From positions 310,001 through 374,000 of the forward strand of contig NZ_FRFD01000004.1 in assembly GCF_900143645.1 (NCBI RefSeq): a stretch of DNA of 64,000 bases. Reading direction: 5' to 3'. A model generated the notes under the pieces. It saw only the letters and a program-made list of their open reading frames with translations. It did not search any database and was not told the origin of the DNA. Every line of letters begins with the position of its first letter. Position 1 is the first letter of the stretch. The translations under genes and the position numbers were made by a program. This stretch comes from Anaerocolumna xylanovorans DSM 12503. GTDB taxonomy: Bacteria; Bacillota; Clostridia; Lachnospirales; Lachnospiraceae. Below are positions 8,905 through 17,757 of this stretch, in pieces.

Positions 8905-9909
8905 ATGATAACTTTAAAAGATATAGCAAAAGAAGCCGGTGTAAGTGTTATGACTGTATCACGCGTTGTAAACATGCGGTATTCTGAAGTTTCTGAAGAA
9001 AATATAGAAAAGATAAATTCAATTATTAACCGTTTAGGCTACGTTCCCAATTCCTCCGCCAGAAGTCTCTCCTCCAAATCTTCAAAGATTATATCCATCA
9101 TTATACAGGGCGAGAATAATGTTTTGGAGACTCCTTATAATGCCACTATGCTGGGTTATATCGTACAGCATGTGCAGGAATGCGGGTTTAATGCCATGGT
9201 GCATTTCATTAACGAATATTCCGATGTAACAAAGCATTTGCAGTCCTGGAATGCCGAAGGCGCCATTTTCTTAGGCACCTTCGATAAAAACATACTGCAG
9301 ATACAGGAAAACAATAAAATTCCTCTCGTCTTTACCGACAGCTACAGCAGTGTCAGACAGCTGATCAATATTGGAATCGATGACTATAAGGGAGGAGTTC
9401 TGGCCGCCAGGCACTTTATCGAGAATGGACACCGGGAATTTGCTTTTGTCACTCTTCATACCAGTGTAAGCCAACTCATACAGCAGAGATTAAGAGGTTT
9501 TAAGGATACCATTGAAAATGCCGGCTTAAGCTTAAGTGAAGAGCATATATTAGAACCATTTCAAATGGAAGAAACGATACAGAGATTAACTACCCTGAAA
9601 AAACCTGTTACTGCTATTTTTGCAGCCGCAGACAATACCGCTATCGAATTAATGGACCAGTTAAAGAAAAAAGGCTACCGGATACCTGAAGATTTTTCTA
9701 TTATCGGTTTTGATAATCTGCCAATGAGCCGGTATGTTTCTCCCCAGCTGACTACAATCTCTCAGGATATTATGAAGAAAGCTCATTATGCTATTGATAT
9801 TTTGTTCCAGCATCTAAATGACCCTGCCCTGCCCACACAAAATATCATTCTGGATGTAGAACTTATTAAAAGAGAATCCGTATTGGACCGGAATACTTTT
9901 GCAAAATAG
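8905..9909 (+). CDS. LacI-family transcriptional regulator
   Basis: A 334-residue repressor-type protein with an N-terminal LacI helix-turn-helix (TLKDIAKEAGVSVMTVSRVVN, here interrupted after 20 residues) and a periplasmic-binding-protein-like sugar-sensing domain. The start at 8905 has GAGGGAG four bases upstream; the upstream ATG-like codons lack a site. It is divergent from the alpha-glucoside operon and the intergenic region holds two or three LacI-type operators. It probably represses that operon until an oligosaccharide is bound. Confidence 0.92.
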   Translation: MITLKDIAKEAGVSVMTVSRVVNMRYSEVSEENIEKINSIINRLGYVPNSSARSLSSKSSKIISIIIQGENNVLETPYNATMLGYIVQHVQECGFNAMVHFINEYSDVTKHLQSWNAEGAIFLGTFDKNILQIQENNKIPLVFTDSYSSVRQLINIGIDDYKGGVLAARHFIENGHREFAFVTLHTSVSQLIQQRLRGFKDTIENAGLSLSEEHILEPFQMEETIQRLTTLKKPVTAIFAAADNTAIELMDQLKKKGYRIPEDFSIIGFDNLPMSRYVSPQLTTISQDIMKKAHYAIDILFQHLNDPALPTQNIILDVELIKRESVLDRNTFAK

Positions 9910-9947
9910 GATTAAATTAAAATGCAATAACCCTTTAAAAGGCAGAA

Positions 9948-9985
9948 AAACCCCTGTTAGATTTTTTGTCTAACCTAAGGGGTTT
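9948..9985. terminator. Bidirectional terminator
   Basis: AAACCCC-TGTTAGA (from 9948) pairs with TCTAAC-GGGGTTT (to 9985) around a T-rich loop. It separates the convergent LacI-family gene and glycosyltransferase gene. Confidence 0.7.
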
Positions 9986-9993
9986 ACTTCAAA

Positions 9994-11394
9994 TTATAGT
10001 TCGTCCGTTTCAATGTTTTTACAAATTGCCACCAGATCTTTATAATGATTCCTGCACTCCTGGGGCATAAATTGATCTTTTATAAATTTAAAATAAGAAA
10101 ATGCCTTATTATATTTTCCATTTTCAAACAATAGCGTTCCAATTAAAAAATCAATATGGCATCCCTCACTATGCAGCATCCCATACTGTGGCTCGAAGTG
10201 GTCTTTTCGGTAATTCATTAATTCCACTAATAATTCCCATGTTTTTTGTTTGATTGACAACAATTCCATAAACGATTTATAGTAGACAGCGTTGCTGTTT
10301 CCCGGATCCAAGACCTCTAAGCATTTTGTGACTTTCATTAATGTATCTTCTTCCAAGTCCCGCAATGCTATTTGCGCCCAGATATTCATAAATGCAAATG
10401 TCCACTCAGAAAGTAATAAATTTTCCTCTTCAATTCCTCTGCCGGGTTCTATTAATACAGCGCTCTCTATTAATTTTTTCAAATCATCTGCGGGGAGCGT
10501 ATCTTTTCCATCCCTCACATAAAAATAAACCCATCGAAGATTGTCCGGTTCTTGTTTCAGCATCTGTGCATTTAATGCAAGATTTCGTTGCGCTTTATTT
10601 TTCTGATCATATACGTTTTTTTGATATCCATCGTGGGACAAGGCAATATCCAGCGAAATATAATTTGTTGTTTTCCAACTGTCATTCTCCCACATTCGCG
10701 CTTCTTCATGAATCATTCCAAAATATTGGATTTTCGTATCTTTTTTGAAAATCCGTTTTACCTCAATAGCGCAATCTTTTGAAGCATCCTGTATCTTAGG
10801 GCAAAGTACCGTAGAATTTATATCCGGGAATTCATTTAACAAAGCCAATAAGCTTTTTAAGGAACTTTCTCCCCATGATGCAAAATACTCATCTGCGTCT
10901 ATAAAAAACACCCATTCGGAAGTTACTTTGTCCAACGCAAAATTCCTTGCTTTGGCGAAATCATCTTCCCATTTAATTTTATAAATCTTCACTTTGGAAT
11001 CTTGAATACTCTCCAAAATGGCAATTGTTTTATCTGTCGAACCAGTATCAACGACAACAATCTCATCAAATATGGGCCGTATACTATCCAAGCATCTTTT
11101 TATGCATCGTTCCTCGTCTTTTACAATGATAGCGGCGGAAACTGTTGGGATTTTCAGAGAGAAACATTCTTCCACAAATTGCTCCGCATCTTCTTTTGAA
11201 TTCAGATTTTCAGCAAGAGAAACGGAATCGTGATTTTCCAATTGAAAACTGCTATCAAACTCCACGATTAAGTCCAGCAGACCTATCCATGTTTCGAGTT
11301 TTACAAAATCCGCATTCGAAGCGAAACGCCCATCCAAAAACTCTAATAAGTTATGTAAGGATTTCTTGTTAAATAAAGCATATCGATCGTACAT
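9994..11394 (-). CDS. SunS-like family 2 glycosyltransferase with TPR-like C-terminus
   Basis: 466 residues. A GT-A fold glycosyltransferase domain spans about 84-300, with SAAIIVKDEERCIKRCL, VVDTGSTDKTI and the nucleotide-sugar-binding DAD at 166-168. It is followed by a helical TPR-like tail (about 250-466). This architecture and motifs such as KWEDDFAKARN, YFGMIHEE and LKQEPDNLRW closely resemble SunS, the peptide S-glycosyltransferase of sublancin, as I remember that sequence. Two-domain GT2-TPR proteins also act on other targets, so family membership alone does not prove peptide glycosylation. The context does point that way: a double-glycine-leader peptide is the first gene of the same minus-strand group. 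The acceptor would be a Cys, Ser or Thr of that peptide. Confidence 0.7.
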   Translation of the reverse strand: MYDRYALFNKKSLHNLLEFLDGRFASNADFVKLETWIGLLDLIVEFDSSFQLENHDSVSLAENLNSKEDAEQFVEECFSLKIPTVSAAIIVKDEERCIKRCLDSIRPIFDEIVVVDTGSTDKTIAILESIQDSKVKIYKIKWEDDFAKARNFALDKVTSEWVFFIDADEYFASWGESSLKSLLALLNEFPDINSTVLCPKIQDASKDCAIEVKRIFKKDTKIQYFGMIHEEARMWENDSWKTTNYISLDIALSHDGYQKNVYDQKNKAQRNLALNAQMLKQEPDNLRWVYFYVRDGKDTLPADDLKKLIESAVLIEPGRGIEEENLLLSEWTFAFMNIWAQIALRDLEEDTLMKVTKCLEVLDPGNSNAVYYKSFMELLSIKQKTWELLVELMNYRKDHFEPQYGMLHSEGCHIDFLIGTLLFENGKYNKAFSYFKFIKDQFMPQECRNHYKDLVAICKNIETDEL

Positions 11395-11412
11395 TTGACT
11401 TATTCCCCTCTT

Positions 11413-12450
11413 CTAATATTGAAACAAATCTGAAAATGGTTTATATGTTTTATGGAAATATTGATAGAACTGAACTTCTGTCTGCAAGGGCTTTACTTTC
11501 TGGTTTTCTATTTCTGATGTGGGATCCTTATAATAGGTTTCATCACCTATTTTAATTGCTGCCCATCCATGCCGTCCCCCCGGTGTATCTCCCAATACGA
11601 CATAAGCTTCCATTCCAACCCGATTGCATAAATTCGTCAAAATCAACGAAAAACCGGTACACGTACCTATTCTATCGTTAATGCTGGTTATGCTTCCGGC
11701 AGAAATCTGTTTTCTGAAATCATACCCAACGAGATCACCTGTCATGATATATTTTGCGATTGCCGGATCATAAACCATATGATCAACCAGCCACTGACTA
11801 AAATATTGTACGGCTTCCTCCTGATTCAGCCCCTTTGACATGTCATCAATAATTTGCTGTAAATTTTTTTCAATTTTCTCATTTATCCCATCATAATAAG
11901 AATCCTCATTATCCATCAGATAATCTATGGCATCTTTCATGTTTTGGTAAATGTCTGTGCTTTCCTCTTTGCTGTTCGTTACATCTTCTTCACTGATGAC
12001 GGGCATTTCCCTTTGAAATTTATCCGAATCAATGATTAAGAGTATTTTATCAATCTTTTTTTCTTCTGAATATTGTTCGTTAGCGGGAATCACGTGCGTA
12101 TTGTCCGAGCTAAACGGAAAAAGATAAGCTAAGTACCAGTAACTTATACCATCATATCGCAAAGAACTTTCGATATGGAAATAGCTCTTTGCGTTGATTG
12201 GTTGTTCCAACACAATTTCCCCGCCTTTGTGCTGATTCAGCAGTTCCTTTATTTCCTCATAAATCTTTTTTTCTTCCTCTGTCAATTGTTGATAATAAAA
12301 TTGCGTTTCTAAAAGCTGGCCGGTGACCGGAATATCTGCAATCTCCGCCGGCTTGATGGCAGCACGGTACTTCTGGTCTTGTAACACATATGTAACCACA
12401 GATATCAAAAAGATTATTACAAAAGTAGAAATGGCAAGCTTTTTCTTCAT
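11413..12450 (-). CDS. Membrane-anchored transglutaminase-like protein
   Basis: 345 residues. One N-terminal membrane anchor (LAISTFVIIFLISVVTYVL) is followed by an extracytoplasmic domain. The C-terminal third shows a transglutaminase-fold triad: Cys in RIGTCTGFS, His in GGRHGWAAI and Asp in YYKDPTSE. Such proteins may be proteases, amidases or crosslinking enzymes; several bacterial members are peptidases. It lies 18 bases upstream of the glycosyltransferase gene and 76 bases downstream of the GPP34 gene. A role in processing, immunity or surface attachment of the cluster's peptide is inference only. The outside location suggests that it acts after export. Confidence 0.75.
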   Translation of the reverse strand: MKKKLAISTFVIIFLISVVTYVLQDQKYRAAIKPAEIADIPVTGQLLETQFYYQQLTEEEKKIYEEIKELLNQHKGGEIVLEQPINAKSYFHIESSLRYDGISYWYLAYLFPFSSDNTHVIPANEQYSEEKKIDKILLIIDSDKFQREMPVISEEDVTNSKEESTDIYQNMKDAIDYLMDNEDSYYDGINEKIEKNLQQIIDDMSKGLNQEEAVQYFSQWLVDHMVYDPAIAKYIMTGDLVGYDFRKQISAGSITSINDRIGTCTGFSLILTNLCNRVGMEAYVVLGDTPGGRHGWAAIKIGDETYYKDPTSEIENQKVKPLQTEVQFYQYFHKTYKPFSDLFQY

Positions 12451-12526
12451 AATATATTAGTCTCCTGTGATCTATTTTGAATTTACCGCTTGAATCATCA
12501 GAAAGGTATCACTCTCTCCGACATAT

Positions 12527-13216
12527 TCATCCCCCACTCCAGTCGAGGCCGGATACAATCTTTGGAACGTCATCTATATAATCAAGTATCTTCTTTATGG
12601 AAGCGTGTGCCGCACTTTTTCGCGCCTCTTTCATGCGTTTTTCCAGGAATGTTGTTTCATTCCTGCTGAAATAATTGCGAATAATACCGCTTTTGTCCAG
12701 CAAAGCCGCCAGACAAAGCATTTCATCAGTTATAACGTTGTTCTCCAAAAATGCCCTGCGGATTTCTTCAATGATGTGCGTCACAATTTCCGGCTTTGGT
12801 GCGTACTTGGTTTCTTTGCGAAGCAGCCCCTTTTTAGGAAGTTCACTTACACACCTGGCTGTTACGAGAGAATTTCCAATTGGAGAAAGCAAATCATTTA
12901 GCGACGCCTTGCGGTAATTTCCCATCAGACGTATATTAGATGCATACATATCCACAATACACATTACATCCTCAGATTTTTTGAAATAAGCTATTGCCTC
13001 ATAGATTGGTTTTAAGTACGTCAAATTATCATCGAAAGGTTTAGCCACCGAAAGCCTATCTTTTTCATCCCAAATAACGTAACCACGACTGATAAGTTCC
13101 GTAATCTCACCCACGACCAGGCAAGCGGCAACACTCACTCCTTTTAATTTGGAGATATTCCCTTTTTCGTTTACAACGCAGATAAAATACTGCTGAATAT
13201 AAGATAACTTTTCCAT
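12527..13216 (-). CDS. GPP34 (GOLPH3-like) domain protein
   Basis: 229 residues, predicted soluble. The pattern is that of the GPP34/GOLPH3 fold: an N-terminal helix pair (SYIQQYFICVVNEKG), ELISRGYVIWDEKDRLSV, then ELPKKGLLRKETK and the late DEMLCLAALLDKSGIIRNYF with a basic helix. The start at 13216 is chosen because AAGGTGG lies three bases before the ATG; the open frame extends to 13315, but that start falls inside a hairpin. In eukaryotes GOLPH3 binds phosphoinositide and retains glycosyltransferases in Golgi membranes; bacterial members are mostly uncharacterised. Its place beside a glycosyltransferase is therefore suggestive. The domain call is from memory of the family pattern. Confidence 0.65.
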   Translation of the reverse strand: MEKLSYIQQYFICVVNEKGNISKLKGVSVAACLVVGEITELISRGYVIWDEKDRLSVAKPFDDNLTYLKPIYEAIAYFKKSEDVMCIVDMYASNIRLMGNYRKASLNDLLSPIGNSLVTARCVSELPKKGLLRKETKYAPKPEIVTHIIEEIRRAFLENNVITDEMLCLAALLDKSGIIRNYFSRNETTFLEKRMKEARKSAAHASIKKILDYIDDVPKIVSGLDWSGG

Positions 13217-13295
13217 AATCCACCTTCTCAAAATTCCATTTATATTTTTGTAAAATTTATTTTGGATATCACTTTTAAGACGTACAATATTGTTT

Positions 13296-13323
13296 AGGGG
13301 AGGACCAGAATCCATCCTCCCCT
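13296..13323 (-). terminator. Intercistronic hairpin after precursor gene
   Basis: AGGGGAGGA (13296-13304) and TCCTCCCCT (13315-13323) form a perfect 9-bp stem with a 10-base loop. No T tract follows on the minus strand. It probably stabilises or partly terminates the precursor mRNA, a common arrangement for ribosomal-peptide precursors. Confidence 0.6.
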
Positions 13324-13404
13324 GGATATGTTATGGATACAATCGGAATATGCCTCTAGTTAAACATACCTACTTAGTTTTAGATACAAATATTGGTTTA
13401 TTCT

Positions 13405-13626
13405 TTAGCGTTTCGTGCATCCGACACCGGTGGTAGGTGTTTCTGTTACTCCCGGACCCCAGAAGCTTTTTGCTATAGTTACGCAATTACCCATCGTAGG
13501 TCCTGCCGGGGCAGATATAATGGCTTGAATCAAATTCGTTATTGGATTACCGCCGCCATCAATAGCCCTGCTCTCTTCCACTGTCAACTCGTCGATTGTT
13601 GCTAATAATAATTCTCTTGATTTCAT
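13405..13626 (-). CDS. Double-glycine-leader peptide, putative glycocin-like precursor
   Basis: 73 residues. The leader (1-25) contains ELTVEESRAIDGG, the usual bacteriocin double-glycine pattern cleaved by C39 peptidases. The core (26-73) is Gly/Thr/Pro-rich and has only two cysteines, Cys48 (PTMGNCVTIAKSF) and Cys70 (TTGVGCTKR), which could form one disulfide or be modified. Glycocins normally have four or five Cys, so this would be an unusual member. The ATG at 13626 has AGGAGGT seven bases upstream. It is the first gene of a minus-strand cluster with a GPP34 protein, a transglutaminase-like protein and a SunS-like glycosyltransferase. No dedicated C39 exporter is in the window. Confidence 0.8.
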   Translation of the reverse strand: MKSRELLLATIDELTVEESRAIDGGGNPITNLIQAIISAPAGPTMGNCVTIAKSFWGPGVTETPTTGVGCTKR

Positions 13627-13754
13627 CGTAGTACCTCCTAAAAATCTTTTTATTTATGTTATAACACCTCTTTGCAGTGTGCACCCTGCCATAAGATGTC
13701 TAAACACCCAAAGAAAATTAAAATGACTTTATTTGGTATATTGTTTATGGGAAA

Positions 13755-13824
13755 AGCATATCAAATCTTAAGAGCACATACAATATGGAAGTGCTATTTG
13801 GTAAAAAAGAGGTGCTATTTGGTA
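13755..13824 (-). promoter_or_regulatory. LytTR-type direct repeats and extended -10 of precursor gene
   Basis: On the minus strand TACCAAATAGCAC occurs twice (13824-13812 and 13803-13791), exactly 21 bp apart, the spacing of binding sites for LytTR response regulators (ComE, PlnC and AgrA type) that control bacteriocins. About 30 bp downstream is TGATATGCT, an extended -10 box (TATGCT at 13760-13755). A third partial copy (TACCAAATA) lies at 13738-13730. The 290-bp gap holds nothing else except the terminator at 13858-13902. No LytTR regulator is in the window. Confidence 0.5.
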
Positions 13825-13857
13825 TGTTATATTTGTTGTACGCCCATTAGGATGCAA

Positions 13858-13902
13858 AAAATCAGGGCTGAAATTCCCGGAATAGGTTTCAGCCCTGATT
13901 TT
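13858..13902 (-). terminator. Rho-independent terminator of ABC-2 permease operon
   Basis: AAAATCAGGGCTGAAA (13858-13873) pairs with TTTCAGCCCTGATTTT (13887-13902) and on the minus strand runs into a T tract. It follows the stop of the permease gene at 13918 and isolates the peptide cluster from it. Confidence 0.88.
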
Positions 13903-13917
13903 ATTTTTCTTTATAAC

Positions 13918-15276
13918 TTATTGAACTCCCTTTAGTATTCCCTGAATGGTTTTAAGGTTGATCTTCTGACCGTTATACAGAATAAGCCCCTTAAATATCC
14001 TTGCTGACAATACAACAAGAGCAATTGTAAATATTAGCATTACAAGTAACATCAGACCGCTCTCCCACAGGCTTACAACACCAGTTAACGTATCTACCGG
14101 TACGCAGAAGGGAGCTGTAAAAGGAATGTATCTTGCAATGGGCATAAAGCTGTCATTTCCGCTTAAGGGTACAAAATAGCATATAAGCCAGCTGATTACT
14201 ATCGGAAGCTGTAAAATACTCTGGGTTGCGGCGGCGTCTTCGGGCTTTGATACCATACTGCCGGCAAGAGCAGCCAAAACGCTGTAGAACAAAAAGCCGA
14301 CAAAGAAGAATACAATTGCCAGTATAACTGCCGGTAAAGAAAGTGCCGACTGACCGATGCTATTCTTAATGGTATCTATAAGTGATATTACCGGATTGGT
14401 GTAATCCGGATGAAGCATCTTTGCAATAGCATTTCCGCCATAAAGCCCGGCAAATAAGGCACCTATCCATATAACAAACTGTATAAGCCCCTGCACGGCA
14501 ACCGCCATTACTTTTCCGGCTATCAGCGCATCCGGGCGTACTGAAACCAGCAGCGTCTCAACCAATTTGGATGTTTTCTCGCCTGAAACAGACTTACTTA
14601 CTGTCTGGCCATAGAAAAGCAGCATAAAATACAGCATAAAACTGAATATCATGGGTGCGATCATTTTAACAATAAGTGTAGCAATCCTGTTATCGTCCCC
14701 AATGTCCGAGTAGGTATAGTTCACTGTCTGAACTGCCGCATTAAGCTGGTCTGCCGTAAGTCCGGCTTTGCTTAGCTTGATTTGTTCAAAAGCTGCTGAA
14801 AGGGCACCTAGAAGTGCTTTTGTATCCTTTCCCTTTAGAAGACTTCCTTCTGTCAAAGCACCTGTTAATACATATTCTGAATTTTCTTTTGTAATCTTAA
14901 GAATAACGGTTCTGTTTGAAACACTCTCATCTTTTATGGCCTCTTTCATATCCGTTCCGCTAAAAGTTTCAAACTTGGTATGCTCAAAGTACTTGTTTTC
15001 CTTTAAAAACTGTGTGAAATCCAGCGGACTTAGTCCGCTTTCATCTATTACCAGAACATTGTCCACACGAGATATTTCGGTTACCTGGGCATCACCTTCC
15101 CCTTTAATGTCCGTATCCGGCTTATTGGAACCAGCTCCGAATATATTTACTAATATCAGTCCGCCCGCTAAAAGGAGAGCAACCAGTGTTGTTATTATCT
15201 TAAAGCTTTTGGTGCTGGCTGACTGCTTAAAGGTAAAGTCATATACCGCACGAAAACCTCTTAATCTTTCTTTCAT
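13918..15276 (-). CDS. ABC-2 / NatB-type transporter permease (second subunit)
   Basis: 452 residues with one N-terminal membrane span, a large extracytoplasmic loop (about 50-210) and a C-terminal cluster of five or six spans. This is the ABC-2 type exporter permease fold seen in NatB. It overlaps the first permease gene by four bases (ATGA) and has AAGGGAGG upstream, so the two are translationally coupled. The two permeases and the ATPase probably form a heterodimeric exporter for ions, lipids, peptides or a toxic compound. It ends 290 bases before the GG-leader peptide gene on the same strand, but a strong terminator lies between, so a role in that cluster is possible but not supported. 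Confidence 0.85.
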   Translation of the reverse strand: MKERLRGFRAVYDFTFKQSASTKSFKIITTLVALLLAGGLILVNIFGAGSNKPDTDIKGEGDAQVTEISRVDNVLVIDESGLSPLDFTQFLKENKYFEHTKFETFSGTDMKEAIKDESVSNRTVILKITKENSEYVLTGALTEGSLLKGKDTKALLGALSAAFEQIKLSKAGLTADQLNAAVQTVNYTYSDIGDDNRIATLIVKMIAPMIFSFMLYFMLLFYGQTVSKSVSGEKTSKLVETLLVSVRPDALIAGKVMAVAVQGLIQFVIWIGALFAGLYGGNAIAKMLHPDYTNPVISLIDTIKNSIGQSALSLPAVILAIVFFFVGFLFYSVLAALAGSMVSKPEDAAATQSILQLPIVISWLICYFVPLSGNDSFMPIARYIPFTAPFCVPVDTLTGVVSLWESGLMLLVMLIFTIALVVLSARIFKGLILYNGQKINLKTIQGILKGVQ

Positions 15277-16619
15277 GCCTTTATACCTCCCTTGTTCAGC
15301 TTAAACAGATCCTTTAACCTGATGCGGTTGCCATTGTGGAGTATCAGTGTTTCATAGATACTTGCCACAAAATTAAACAACAGGACATTTAATAACATCT
15401 GAAGTATAATAGCTGCCGCTGCAATGAATAAACTTGCCTTACCCACCAGAATGGCTCCCGGAAGAAGAAACGGCGAGGAGAGCGGGAATAAAAAGGCAAA
15501 TGTTACAAAAGCATTGCTTCCGCTTCCCATTAACACATTCGCTGCGCCAAAACCGATATAAACTCCTACCAGTGTTGTAAGGGTCAACAAAGTCATACCT
15601 TCGTTAAGCTCCTCGATTTTGCTGACAGTTGCTCCTGCCATTCCGGCAAGTACTGCATAAAAGATCATGCCGAGGGCTATTAATACAAGGCAAAGAAGAA
15701 TATTCACTATATTCAGGTTCTGAAAGATATTAGCCGGCACATACTGATTCATTATCCCTGCCTGACTGCCGGAACCCATAGCAGCGGAAACCTTATTGGA
15801 TATGAATACAAGCACCATCAAGGATATAATCTGTAATAAAACCGCACACAGCATGGCAAGTATCTTGCCTACCATAAGTGCCAGCGGCCTGACAGATATC
15901 AGCAGGTATTCCACAATACGGCTGGATTTTTCCATTACAACAGAAGAAGCCACCTGAGTGCTTGCCATTAAAGTAACCATCATCAGAAAGAACAAAATAC
16001 CATAGATGAACCAGTATTCATTAAAGGATATCGTATCATCCTTTGTTTCTACGGGATTTCCCTGTGCATCCAGGTTTATTGTTTTCGTATCCACCTTGGC
16101 ACTGATCAGCTCATTCTGCTCTTTGGTTATTCCCTGTGTCAGCAGCCGGAGGGAATGAAAGCTCTCTGTCATCTTTTCTGCCAACGCCGAAATACCGGCG
16201 TCCTTTACGGGGCCTTTTGAAGCCTTTGAGAACTCAAGCATAAAAGCACCGCTCTGTTCTTTTATGGTTACTAATACAGAGGCCTTTTCCGATTCTTCTA
16301 TTCTTTTTGAGACAGCATCATAATCCTCTGTCAAATTCGTAAATTCAACATTCTTTAAGGTACTATCCTGCTTTAGAGAGGAAAAATCAAGATTTTGCAG
16401 GGAGGTCTCATTTTGGATATAAACTTTTTCCACCGGACTAAGTTTATCGCTTCCTGCTTCCTCTCCCTTTGTGAGGTATTGGATCAGCGGCATCGATACA
16501 ACTGCAATCAGGGCCATGATAAGAAAGGATACCCTGTAAGCTTTGTTCTTTAAGGTCTGTGTCAGAGTAAAAGTAAATACATCCTTCCAGCCGCTTATAT
16601 TACTTTTCTTCATGGACAT
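15273..16619 (-). CDS. ABC-2 / NatB-type transporter permease (first subunit)
   Basis: 448 residues with the same layout as its downstream partner: an N-terminal span (VSFLIMALIAVVSMPLIQYL), a large extracytoplasmic loop and five or six C-terminal spans. It overlaps the end of the ATPase gene. The start is ambiguous among GTG 16622, ATG 16619 and ATG 16613; 16619 fits best with AAAGG six bases upstream. It is related to the downstream permease and presumably arose by duplication; the pair would form the membrane channel. Confidence 0.83.
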   Translation of the reverse strand: MSMKKSNISGWKDVFTFTLTQTLKNKAYRVSFLIMALIAVVSMPLIQYLTKGEEAGSDKLSPVEKVYIQNETSLQNLDFSSLKQDSTLKNVEFTNLTEDYDAVSKRIEESEKASVLVTIKEQSGAFMLEFSKASKGPVKDAGISALAEKMTESFHSLRLLTQGITKEQNELISAKVDTKTINLDAQGNPVETKDDTISFNEYWFIYGILFFLMMVTLMASTQVASSVVMEKSSRIVEYLLISVRPLALMVGKILAMLCAVLLQIISLMVLVFISNKVSAAMGSGSQAGIMNQYVPANIFQNLNIVNILLCLVLIALGMIFYAVLAGMAGATVSKIEELNEGMTLLTLTTLVGVYIGFGAANVLMGSGSNAFVTFAFLFPLSSPFLLPGAILVGKASLFIAAAAIILQMLLNVLLFNFVASIYETLILHNGNRIRLKDLFKLNKGGIKA

Positions 16620-17538
16620 CACCGACCTTTTCTATAAATATTTCATGAAGTGAAGGCTCTCTTAATTCAAACTTGACAATGGGTATCTTATCCTGAATAA
16701 GCTTTGTTAAAAATGCCATTGCCTGCTCTTCTCCCAATACCTTTAGCTGGTATTCACCGGGAGTTTTATTCGTGATTTCAATGCCGAAGCTATCGATATA
16801 GGAAGCTATCTCCACATCACTCTTAACGAAAAGATTGACTCTGCCATAGCTTTTCTTAACCTCATTTAAGTTTCCGGAAAGCACAACCTTCCCTTTGTCT
16901 AATATAGTAATATCCGAACAGAACTCCTCAATGACCGGCATCTGGTGACTGGACATAATAAGGTACTTATCTTTTGCGATTTCTTCTCTGATAATTCCTT
17001 TAAACAGCTCTGTATTAACAGGATCCAGACCGCTTAAGGGTTCGTCTAAGATTATCAGTTCAGGGTCTGATATTAAGGCTGCCATCAACTGCAGCTTCTG
17101 CTGGTTACCCTTTGAAAGCTGGTCTGCTTTATTTGCCTTAACCGTCTTTCCCTTCACTTTAGGAGGGAAAAGGTATTCATTGACGGATAAACGCTCTGAC
17201 CAGTATTCAATACGGCTCATGGCAGTTTTTTTCGGTACATTGCGAAGCTTGGCAAAATATAAAAGCTGGTCTAATAAAGAATATTTTGGATAAAGCCCTC
17301 TTTCTTCCGCAAGATATCCCACATTGGCATTTACCGTATCCAGAGGATTGCCTTTCCATAAAACTTCTCCTTTGTCCTTTGAAAGCATTCCAAGAATAAT
17401 TCGCAATGAGGTTGTCTTACCTGCACCATTGGTTCCAAGCAGCGCATAAACTCCCGGTTTTTCAATGGAAAAGCTCAAATCCTCAACAACTACTTTATCC
17501 CCATACTTCTTTGTTATGTTTTTGACGATCAACGACAT
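16600..17538 (-). CDS. ABC transporter ATP-binding protein (NatA/CcmA type)
   Basis: 312 residues. Walker A GTNGAGKTT, signature LSKGNQQKLQL (instead of LSGGQ), Walker B LIILDEPLSGLD and the switch His in MSSHQM are all present, followed by a C-terminal extension usual for drug or sodium exporters. The start at 17538 has AAGGAGAG upstream; the longer frame to 17586 begins in a Lys/Arg-rich artefact. The protein energises the two overlapping permeases downstream. Confidence 0.92.
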   Translation of the reverse strand: MSLIVKNITKKYGDKVVVEDLSFSIEKPGVYALLGTNGAGKTTSLRIILGMLSKDKGEVLWKGNPLDTVNANVGYLAEERGLYPKYSLLDQLLYFAKLRNVPKKTAMSRIEYWSERLSVNEYLFPPKVKGKTVKANKADQLSKGNQQKLQLMAALISDPELIILDEPLSGLDPVNTELFKGIIREEIAKDKYLIMSSHQMPVIEEFCSDITILDKGKVVLSGNLNEVKKSYGRVNLFVKSDVEIASYIDSFGIEITNKTPGEYQLKVLGEEQAMAFLTKLIQDKIPIVKFELREPSLHEIFIEKVGDVHEEK

Positions 17539-17757
17539 TCTTTTTCTCTCCTTGCCTTTTTTTCTCCCAGCCTTCCAAGCCTTCAACGTAACTTTTCCCC
17601 AGGAGCTGGATAATATTTCTTGTTAATCATATCAATAACCTTTCCAATATGCAATTACATTTTATTTATAAATACATTAAATTTTAGTTAAAACCGCTGA
17701 TATTTTCCGGCAGATATTAATAAAGCAGACCCTTACTAAAAAGGGCATAAAATTACC

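Noticed and set aside
13672..13935. Plus-strand open frame of 87 codons upstream of the GG-leader peptide
   Set aside because: It crosses the terminator hairpin and the direct repeats and shows no family similarity.
13918..17538. The ABC-2 transporter as dedicated exporter of the GG-leader peptide
   Set aside because: It lacks a C39 peptidase domain and a strong terminator separates the two units; only proximity supports the link.
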